Shown here piece after piece: positions 1-4,680 of a stretch of 5,378 nt of DNA. A program made the position numbers and the translations under genes. Below the pieces are notes generated by a model. The model was not told the DNA's origin. It saw nothing but the letters and a program-made list of their open reading frames with translations, and did no database searches. This stretch comes from an uncultured Solirubrobacter sp. (GTDB lineage: Bacteria; Actinomycetota; Thermoleophilia; Solirubrobacterales; Solirubrobacteraceae), in NCBI GenBank assembly GCA_937871635.1, contig CALMNS010000409.1, positions 1 to 5,378 on the forward strand, in the 5' to 3' direction. The first letter of the stretch is position 1. Each line of letters begins with the position of its first letter.

Positions 1-139
1 CGGAGACGTCGGCCAGGCGCGGCGGGCGCTCGGGCTCGCCGGGCCGGCGCGGGCGCCCGGGCGTCCAGCCACCTCGCTCGTTCTCGCCGATCTTGACGCT
101 GCGCGGGCCTGGGGAGGACGAAGACATGCCGTCCACCAT
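1..139 (-). CDS. Start of an unidentified protein, cut by the left window edge
   Basis: A minus-strand frame opens with ATG at 139 (second in-frame ATG at 127) and stays open for 46 codons to the window edge. Nearly all third codon positions are G or C, as in the real genes here. It begins 11 nt after the stop codon of the HxlR-type regulator on the same strand, with a weak AAGG about 9 nt upstream, so the two are probably co-transcribed. The visible N-terminus is Ser/Pro/Arg-rich and looks disordered (key stretch SVKIGENERGGWTPGRP, then RPPRLADVS). The final RLADVS loosely recalls the first helix of a LacI-type DNA-binding domain, but too little remains to assign a family. No function is proposed. 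The main alternative is that the frame is open by chance because of GC richness. Confidence 0.45.
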   Translation of the reverse strand, partial: MVDGMSSSSPGPRSVKIGENERGGWTPGRPRRPGEPERPPRLADVS

Positions 140-150
140 GGCAGAGCGCC

Positions 151-618
151 TTAAGCGCGGGTGTGCGCGCGAGCGCCCGGCCCGGGCAGGGGGCGAACCT
201 CGCGGGGGTCGATCGTCTCGCCGCACTCCGAGCACGTCAGCGTCGGGGCCATGTCGCGCCCGCAGCGCTCGTGGTGCAGGACGAGCGGCGGACCCTCGGG
301 CTCGGCCAGGTGCTCGTCCCCCCAGCGCATGAGCGCGATGAGCGGGCCGTAGAGCCCGAGCCCCTTCTCCGTAAGCCGGTACTCGTGGCGCTCGGGGCGG
401 TCCTGGTAGAGCACCCGGGCGAGGATCCCGTTCTCGACGAGCTTGTGGAGGCGGTCGGTGAGCACGTTGCGGGCGATCCCGAGGTTGCGCTGCATCGCCT
501 CGAAGCGGCGGACGCCGAAGAACGCCTCGCGCAGGACGAGCATCGTCCAGCGGTCGCCCATCACCGCGAGCGTCCGCGCCACGGAGCAGTTCGTGTCGGA
601 GTAGTCCGCGCGCTCCAC
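151..618 (-). CDS. HxlR-family winged-helix transcriptional regulator with C-terminal Cys cluster
   Basis: This 155-residue protein starts at GTG 618. The HxlR/MarR-like winged helix spans about residues 8-105. It shows the family hallmarks: NCSVARTLAVMGDRWTMLVL (10-29), FxGVRRFEAMQRNLGIARNVLTDRL (recognition helix, ~33-57), then the wing with RPERHEYRLTEKG (74-86). Cys11 sits at the N-terminal position where many HxlR proteins carry a conserved cysteine; in some studied members (YodB, HypR) it senses electrophiles or oxidants. After the DNA-binding domain, residues 113-133 carry H115, H116, C119, C129 and C132 in a zinc-ribbon-like pattern. HxlR proteins generally bind palindromes as dimers, and a perfect 23-bp palindrome lies 39 bp from the start codon, between this gene and the divergent operon. 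It probably represses or activates that operon and itself. No Shine-Dalgarno is seen, consistent with leaderless translation. The family call is firm; the ligand is unknown. Confidence 0.93.
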   Translation of the reverse strand: MERADYSDTNCSVARTLAVMGDRWTMLVLREAFFGVRRFEAMQRNLGIARNVLTDRLHKLVENGILARVLYQDRPERHEYRLTEKGLGLYGPLIALMRWGDEHLAEPEGPPLVLHHERCGRDMAPTLTCSECGETIDPREVRPLPGPGARAHTRA

Positions 619-624
619 CGAGCG

Positions 625-654
625 AGGGTAGCGCCGGCCGGGCTTGTGTGACGA
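625..654 (-). promoter_or_regulatory. Candidate promoter for the HxlR gene (leaderless)
   Basis: Reading the minus strand, a -35-like TCGTCA (654-649) is followed after 18 nt by a -10-like TACCCT (630-625, matching TAnnnT). Six nt separate the -10 from the GTG start at 618, so transcription would begin at or next to the start codon. That fits the absence of a ribosome site and the frequency of leaderless genes in actinobacteria. The boxes are weak matches and were found by eye. Confidence 0.35.
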
Positions 655-656
655 CT

Positions 657-679
657 GTCCGTTGCGAATCGCAACGGAC
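657..679. promoter_or_regulatory. Perfect 23-bp palindrome, probable HxlR operator
   Basis: The arms GTCCGTTGCGA and TCGCAACGGAC pair perfectly over 11 bp around a single central A at 668. It lies between the divergent HxlR-type regulator and the plus-strand operon, and overlaps the proposed -35 of the rightward promoter (662-667), so binding there could block RNA polymerase. Its symmetry and length are right for a dimeric winged-helix protein. A shorter palindrome, CCGTACGG (682-689), overlaps the proposed -10 next to it. The palindrome is seen directly; assignment to the adjacent regulator is inferred from position. Confidence 0.75.
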
Positions 680-690
680 TTCCGTACGGT
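662..690 (+). promoter_or_regulatory. Candidate promoter of the micro-ORF/thioesterase/ABC operon
   Basis: TTGCGA (662-667) and TACGGT (685-690) are separated by 17 nt, the ideal spacing for a primary-sigma promoter; the -10 fits TAnnnT and the -35 matches four of six consensus bases. Eight nt follow before ATG 699, so the transcript would start at or within a base or two of that codon. The -35 lies inside the palindrome, giving a simple repression mechanism. Confidence 0.45.
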
Positions 691-698
691 CCCGCGCC

Positions 699-770
699 AT
701 GGCTCATCGCTGGAAGGTCCTCGCCCTCACGTCGGTATCCGGCATGGCCATCCTCGTCGTGGCGCGATGA
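699..770 (+). CDS. Hydrophobic 23-residue micro-ORF, possibly leaderless leader peptide or MFS relic
   Basis: ATG 699 opens a 23-codon frame ending in TGA 768-770, which overlaps the thioesterase start as ATGA. The peptide begins MAHRWKVLALTS, with H3, R4 and K6 ahead of a hydrophobic stretch at residues 7-22, so it could be a membrane-inserted peptide. Nineteen of 23 third positions are G/C, unlike the upstream extension of the thioesterase frame over the same DNA. There is no Shine-Dalgarno, but a TAnnnT -10 candidate ends 8 nt before the ATG, consistent with leaderless translation. The thioesterase also lacks a ribosome site, so its translation may depend on termination here. The N-terminus also resembles the first transmembrane helix of DHA2-type MFS drug exporters, often found beside such regulators, so it may be the stub of a deleted pump. 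It could also be non-coding. Confidence 0.4.
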   Translation: MAHRWKVLALTSVSGMAILVVAR

Positions 771-1255
771 GCGCGCGCGAGAAGACGATCACCTGGGCGG
801 ACCCGCGCGAGGCGGCCACGGCCGGCGCGCGGCTCAGCGGTCTCGAGTACTTCGCCGCGATGGCTCGCGGCGAGATCGCGCTGCCGCCGATCAGCGCGCT
901 GATGGGCATGGAAGGCGTCGAGTTCTCCGCCGGGCGGGCGGTGTTCGCCGCCGAGCCGGGCGAGGAGCACTACAACCCGATCGGCGTCGTCCACGGCGGC
1001 CTCGCGCTGACCCTGCTCGACTCGGTGATGGGCTGCGCGGTGCACACGACGCTCCCGGCCGGCACGGGCTACACGACGCTCGAGATCAAGGTCAACTTCG
1101 TGCGGGCGATCCACGGGGGCGACGGGCGGGTGATCGCCACGGGGACGGTGGTCCATCGCGGCGGGCGGGTCGCCACCGCGGAGGGCCGGGTCACCCGCGA
1201 GTCCGACGGCAAGCTCCTCGCCCACGGCACGACGACCTGCCTAATCCTGGCCTGA
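767..1255 (+). CDS. PaaI-family hotdog-fold acyl-CoA thioesterase
   Basis: A protein of 162 residues with a single 4HBT (hotdog) domain, the usual length for PaaI-like enzymes, which are cytosolic oligomers cleaving acyl- or aryl-CoA thioesters. The signature is at residues 68-91: HYNPIGVVHGG followed by LTLLDSVMGCA. N70, the H76-G-G turn and D85 on the central helix are the family's substrate- and catalysis-related positions. The second conserved strand reads YTTLEIKVNFVRAI (102-115), and the C-terminal strands (VVHRGGRVATAEGRVT) complete the fold. The N-terminal part (GLEYFAAMARGEIALPPISALMGM) matches the usual lead-in of the subgroup. ATG 767 is chosen because homology starts soon after it and the frame further upstream has non-coding-like third positions and runs through the operator. 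No ribosome site is visible; the start overlaps the micro-ORF stop. The substrate is unknown; a medium-chain or aromatic CoA ester is plausible. Confidence 0.92.
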   Translation: MSAREKTITWADPREAATAGARLSGLEYFAAMARGEIALPPISALMGMEGVEFSAGRAVFAAEPGEEHYNPIGVVHGGLALTLLDSVMGCAVHTTLPAGTGYTTLEIKVNFVRAIHGGDGRVIATGTVVHRGGRVATAEGRVTRESDGKLLAHGTTTCLILA

Positions 1256-1284
1256 CCGGAGCCCCGACTCGGCGACCTCGTAGC

Positions 1285-2073
1285 GTGAACGGAGTGTCGA
1301 CGCCCGCGCTGGAGATCCGAGACCTCGTCAAGCGCTACCCGACCGGCACGGAGGCGCTGCGCGGCGTCGGGCTGCGGATCGAGGACGGCGAGTTCTTCGG
1401 CCTGCTCGGACCCAACGGCGCGGGCAAGTCGACCCTCATCCACTGCACCACCGGCCTGGCCATGCCCACCTCGGGCTCCATCGAGGTCTTCGGCCACGAC
1501 GCGGTCGACCACTACGAGGAGGCCCGGCTCGCGGTCGGCCTCGCGCCGCAGGAGCTCAACCTCGACTGGTTCCTCACCCTCGAGGAGTCGCTCGACTACC
1601 ACGCGGGTTACTTCGGGATGCCCAAACGCGAGCGGCGCGAGCGGACGGCCGAGCTGCTCGACGCCTTCTCGCTCTCCTCGAAGAAGGACGACCGGACCCG
1701 GACGCTCTCGGGCGGCATGAAGCGGCGGCTGATCCTCGCCCGCGCGCTGATGCACCGGCCGCGGCTCCTGATCCTCGACGAGCCGACCGCGGGCGTGGAC
1801 GTCGAGCTCCGGCTCGAGCTGTGGCAGTACGTCCAGCGCATCAACGCCGAGGGGACCACGATCCTCCTCACCACGCACTACCTCGAGGAGGCCGAGCAGC
1901 TCTGCGACCGGATCGCCTTCATCGGCGACGGGCAGATCGTCGCCGAGGGGACGAGCACGGAGCTGGCCGCCGCCTACGGGGTCACGTCGCTCGAGGACGC
2001 CTACCTCGAGCTCGTCGGGCGCAAGGAGCTCTCGCGGGCGAAGATCGCCGACGTGGCCGACGTGGCCTCTTGA
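1285..2073 (+). CDS. ABC transporter ATP-binding protein, YadG-like
   Basis: This 262-residue cytoplasmic ATPase energises an ABC-2 type exporter. All nucleotide-binding motifs are intact: Walker A GPNGAGKST (42-50), Q-loop Q88, signature LSGGMKRR (140-147), Walker B with D-loop LLILDEPTAGVD (160-171), and switch histidine H197 in TTHYLEEAE. The run LSGGMKRRLILARALM and the TTHYLEEAEQLCDRI region closely resemble E. coli YadG as I remember it, rather than the DrrA or CcmA types. The C-terminal ~35 residues (SLEDAYLELVGRKEL) are the normal tail of this group. The gene begins 29 nt after the thioesterase stop and overlaps the permease by 4 nt. GTG 1285 is annotated; GTG 1294 is an equally good in-frame alternative, neither with a convincing ribosome site. 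The substrate is not deducible. Confidence 0.95.
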   Translation: MNGVSTPALEIRDLVKRYPTGTEALRGVGLRIEDGEFFGLLGPNGAGKSTLIHCTTGLAMPTSGSIEVFGHDAVDHYEEARLAVGLAPQELNLDWFLTLEESLDYHAGYFGMPKRERRERTAELLDAFSLSSKKDDRTRTLSGGMKRRLILARALMHRPRLLILDEPTAGVDVELRLELWQYVQRINAEGTTILLTTHYLEEAEQLCDRIAFIGDGQIVAEGTSTELAAAYGVTSLEDAYLELVGRKELSRAKIADVADVAS

Positions 2074-2837
2074 CCGGCCGGCAGATCCGGTTCCTCACGC
2101 TCGTCCGCCGCGAGGTCAACCGCTTCTTCAAGATCAAGCGCCAGACGCTCGGCGCGCCGCTGCTGGAGACCTTCCTCTACATCTCCGTCTTCGGGGCGGC
2201 GCTCGGCTCGCGGATCCGGGAGCTCGAGGGCTTCGACTACATCGTCTTCATCGTCCCGGGGCTGATCATGATGGCCTGGGCGACCAACGCGTTCGCCAAC
2301 AACTCCTCCTCGATCCTCCAGCAGAAGTTCCAGCGCTCGATCGACGACCAGCTCTCCTCGCCGGCCTCGCCGCTCGAGCTGCTGGTCGCGCTCTCGCTCG
2401 GCGGCTTCCTGCGCGGGATGATCGTGGCCTCCCTGACCTTCATCGCCGCCTCGCTGCTCGTCGACCTCCCGGTCGACCAGGTGCTCGTCCTCATCCCGTC
2501 GCTCTTCCTGGTCGGCTTCTTCTTCGCCTCGCTCGGCGTGCTCGTCGGGGTGCGCGCCGAACAGTTCGACGACGTCTCCTTCGCCCAGACCTTCGTCCTG
2601 CAGCCGCTGATCTTCCTCGGCGGGGTGTTCTACTCGGCCACCCTGCTGCCCGAGCCGTTCGAGACGCTCACGCTCTTCAACCCCGTCTACTACATGATCA
2701 GCCTCGTCCGCTACGGGTTCCTGGGGGTGAGCGACGCGAACGTCGGGCTCTCGCTCGGGCTCCTCGCGCTCGCCACCGCGGTGCTCTTCACGCTCAACCT
2801 GCGGCTCTTCATGCGGGGGTACAAGCTCAGGGCCTGA
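2070..2837 (+). CDS. ABC-2 type transporter permease, YadH-like
   Basis: A 255-residue integral membrane protein, the partner of the preceding ATPase. About six transmembrane segments are visible: ~29-46, 57-76, 104-130, 138-160, 172-192 and 226-247. An N-terminal amphipathic, Arg/Lys-rich helix (RREVNRFFKIKRQTLG) is typical of ABC-2 permeases and probably contacts the ATPase. GFDYIVFIVPGLIMM (54-68), KFQRSIDDQL (86-95), FDDVSFAQTFVLQPL with LGGVFYS (166-189), and FNPVYYMISLVRYGFLG (203-219) closely follow E. coli YadH from memory. The start must be TTG 2070, overlapping the ATPase stop as TTGA: no ATG or GTG occurs in frame between GTG 1821 and the transmembrane region, and 1821 would add 83 residues of shadow translation inside the ATPase gene. 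Translational coupling to the ATPase is therefore likely. The export direction follows from the family; the cargo is unknown. Confidence 0.92.
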   Translation: MTGRQIRFLTLVRREVNRFFKIKRQTLGAPLLETFLYISVFGAALGSRIRELEGFDYIVFIVPGLIMMAWATNAFANNSSSILQQKFQRSIDDQLSSPASPLELLVALSLGGFLRGMIVASLTFIAASLLVDLPVDQVLVLIPSLFLVGFFFASLGVLVGVRAEQFDDVSFAQTFVLQPLIFLGGVFYSATLLPEPFETLTLFNPVYYMISLVRYGFLGVSDANVGLSLGLLALATAVLFTLNLRLFMRGYKLRA

Positions 2838-2917
2838 GGGGTCGCGCCGAGCGCTGTCTCCGGAAAGTCACAAGGCGTGGAGCGGGAGGCGCGAGCATCC
2901 GCGCGACATCCCGATCC

Positions 2918-2922
2918 GGAGG
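2918..2922 (+). promoter_or_regulatory. Ribosome binding site of the phosphatase gene
   Basis: GGAGG ends 10 nt before GTG 2933 and fixes that start. It lies in a 95-bp gap after the permease in which I see no convincing -35/-10 pair, no PHO-box-like direct repeats and no strong terminator. The phosphatase could therefore be read from its own unseen promoter or by read-through. Confidence 0.7.
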
Positions 2923-2932
2923 TTCGAGCGTC

Positions 2933-4522
2933 GTGAGCATCGGTGGCAACTGGGACAAGAGGAGGCCGTTGAGCCGCCGCGAGTTCATCGGCCTGAGCGG
3001 CGTGAGCGCCGCCGCCGTCCTCCTGGGCACGGGCGGACTGAGAACGGAGCAGGCCCTGGCCGCGGCGCGCTTTGCCGACTACCCGTTCAAGCTCGGCGTG
3101 GCGTCGGGCGACCCGCTCCCGGGCGGCGTGGTGCTGTGGACCCGCCTCGCGCCGGACCCACTGGCCGAGGACGGAAGGGGAGGGGTGCTCGACCGGCCCT
3201 ACACCGTGCGCTTCGAGGTCTCCGAGACCGAGGGATTCAGCCGAGTCGTCCAGCGGGGCGCCGTCCAGGCGAGGCCGGAGCTCGCCCACTCGGTGCACCC
3301 GGAGATCTCCGGCCTGCACCCGGACCGTGAGTACTGGTACCGCTTCAAGGTCGGCCAGGAGGTGAGCCCCGTGGGCAGGACGAAGACCGCACCTCCCGCC
3401 GACTCGGCGCCCGCCGCGCTCACCTTCGCGTTCGCCTCGTGCCAGAACTACACCGCGGGCTACTACACGGCCTACCGGCACATGACCGCGGAGGACCTCG
3501 ACGTCGTCGTGCACCTCGGGGACTACATCTACGAGGGCAGCGGGGCGGGCACGCTGGGCCGTGCGCACCTGCCCCAGGTGGACACCCGCTCGCTCTCGGA
3601 CTACCGGATCCGCCACGCCCAGTACAAGACCGACCCGGACCTGCAGGCCGCGCACGCGGCGTTCCCCTGGATCCTCACCTGGGACGACCACGAGGTCGAC
3701 AACAACTACGCCGACGAGGAGTTCGATCCGGACGAGCCGTCCCCCGAGGTCGCCCTCGCGCGCCGCGCCGCCGCCTACCGGGCCTACTACGAGAACCTCC
3801 CCCTCCGGTGGCAGCAGTTCCCCAGCGGCCCGGACCTGCAGCTCTACCGCCGGCTCGCCTTCGGCACCCTGGCGGAGTTCAACGTCCTCGACACGCGGCA
3901 GTACCGCTCCGACCAGCCCGCCGTCGGCGGGGACCGACCGGGCCACACCGAGGCGCAGCAGAACTCGATCACCGGCGAGGAGCAGGAGCGGTGGCTGCTG
4001 AGCGGCCTCGGCGCGTCGCGCGCACGCTGGAACGTCCTCGCGCAGCAGGTGTTCATGGCCGAGCGCGACCTGACGGCCGGGGAAGCCGAGAGCTTCTCGG
4101 TGGACGCCTGGGACGGCTACGTCGGCTCCCGGGACCGCCTGCTCGGGTTCGTCGCCGAGCGCGGCGTCTCGAACCCGGTCGTCCTGACCGGGGACGTCCA
4201 CAACAACCGGGTCGCCGACCTCAAGGCGGACTTCGGCGAGCCCGACTCCCCGACCGTCGCCACGGAGTTCGTCGGGACGTCGATCTCCACGGGCGGGGAC
4301 GGGAGCGACACCAGCCCGGCGGGGGAGGTGGCGCTGGCCGAGAACCCGCACATCAAGTTCTTCCAGAATCAGCGCGGCTACGTCCGCTGCCACGTCACTC
4401 CGGACGCCTGGCGCAGCGACTTCCGGGTGGTCCCCTCCGTGACGCAGCCGGGCGCTCCGATCTCCACCCGGGCCACCTACGTCGTGGAGGACGGGCGCCC
4501 GGGCGCGCAACCGGTGACCTGA
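2933..4522 (+). CDS. phoD: PhoD-family alkaline phosphatase/phosphodiesterase, Tat-exported
   Basis: A full-length 529-residue PhoD-type enzyme that releases phosphate from phosphomonoesters and diesters outside the membrane. The N-terminus is a twin-arginine signal: SRREFIG (14-20), a hydrophobic stretch to ~34, then ALAAA with likely cleavage after residue 43 or 45. An immunoglobulin-like PhoD_N domain follows (about 50-152; FKLGVASGDP, VVLWTRLAP, YWYRFKVG). The metallophosphatase domain runs from ~160 to ~510. Its metal-site motifs are intact: FASCQ with C170, HLGDYIYEG with D197 and Y200, WDDHEVDNNY with D251, D252 and H253, and LTGDVHNN with D421 and H423. In B. subtilis PhoD the equivalent Cys, Asp and Tyr hold Fe3+, with Ca2+ ions completing the site. 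GTG 2933 is supported by GGAGG 10 nt upstream and by the Tat signal. Nearby genes are not phosphate genes, so it looks like a stand-alone scavenging enzyme. Confidence 0.96.
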   Translation: MSIGGNWDKRRPLSRREFIGLSGVSAAAVLLGTGGLRTEQALAAARFADYPFKLGVASGDPLPGGVVLWTRLAPDPLAEDGRGGVLDRPYTVRFEVSETEGFSRVVQRGAVQARPELAHSVHPEISGLHPDREYWYRFKVGQEVSPVGRTKTAPPADSAPAALTFAFASCQNYTAGYYTAYRHMTAEDLDVVVHLGDYIYEGSGAGTLGRAHLPQVDTRSLSDYRIRHAQYKTDPDLQAAHAAFPWILTWDDHEVDNNYADEEFDPDEPSPEVALARRAAAYRAYYENLPLRWQQFPSGPDLQLYRRLAFGTLAEFNVLDTRQYRSDQPAVGGDRPGHTEAQQNSITGEEQERWLLSGLGASRARWNVLAQQVFMAERDLTAGEAESFSVDAWDGYVGSRDRLLGFVAERGVSNPVVLTGDVHNNRVADLKADFGEPDSPTVATEFVGTSISTGGDGSDTSPAGEVALAENPHIKFFQNQRGYVRCHVTPDAWRSDFRVVPSVTQPGAPISTRATYVVEDGRPGAQPVT

Positions 4523-4565
4523 GCGTTCGGCGCCGAGCTTTCTTCCGCTCTTTGCGGGAATCGTG

Positions 4566-4581
4566 TCGCCCGCCGGGGCGA
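4566..4581 (+). terminator. GC-rich hairpin after phoD, possible terminator without U-tract
   Basis: TCGCCC and GGGCGA form a 6-bp stem around the loop GCCG, 44 nt after the phosphatase stop. No run of T follows (AATGAGCC), so intrinsic termination would be weak. The rest of the 158-bp gap (4523-4680) holds no promoter I can defend; a GGGAAT (4556-4561) is an isolated match to an ECF-type -35. Confidence 0.2.
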
Positions 4582-4667
4582 AATGAGCCGGCGGAGGATC
4601 TACAAGGTCTGCAAGACGGTGCGAGGGCAGCGCGCCGGGGTCTTGCCTGACCGCCGTCGAGATGCAG

Positions 4668-4673
4668 AGGAGG
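4668..4673 (+). promoter_or_regulatory. Strong ribosome binding site that fixes a TTG start
   Basis: AGGAGG, within a longer purine run at 4666-4675, lies 7 nt before TTG 4681. An in-frame TGA at 4648-4650 excludes longer versions of the sigma factor. This is the best Shine-Dalgarno in the window and favours TTG 4681 over the internal ATG 4756. Confidence 0.8.
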
Positions 4674-4680
4674 AGCCGCC

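Noticed and set aside
93..651. Plus-strand frames opposite the HxlR gene
   Set aside because: They are antisense shadows of a well-supported winged-helix gene.
644..766. Upstream TTG extension of the thioesterase
   Set aside because: It would translate the palindrome and promoter, has low G/C at third positions, and adds residues outside the hotdog family length.
1281..1294. TAGCGT as a -10 for an internal promoter before the ABC ATPase (leaderless GTG 1294)
   Set aside because: The distance fits, but no -35-like sequence occurs 16-19 nt upstream and the 29-nt gap suits an operon.
1821..2069. Longer version of the permease from GTG 1821
   Set aside because: The extra residues overlap the ATPase gene out of frame and are His/Arg-rich shadow sequence.
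2889..2904. Small hairpin GCGCG/CGCGC before phoD
   Set aside because: A 5-bp stem in GC-rich DNA without a T run is expected by chance.
2859..2920. Two copies of TCCGGA in the gap before phoD
   Set aside because: Each copy is only 6 bp and self-complementary, and such copies arise often at this base composition; there is no further symmetry around them.
2711..4510. Minus-strand open frame of 599 codons
   Set aside because: It lies exactly opposite the phosphatase gene, is rich in Arg/Val/Gly/Ala as expected for antisense of GC-rich coding DNA, and shows no domain; the plus strand has a full PhoD with all motifs.
3439..4650. Plus-strand open frame of 403 codons overlapping phoD
   Set aside because: Pro/Arg/Gly-rich out-of-frame shadow of the phosphatase, with no recognisable motif.
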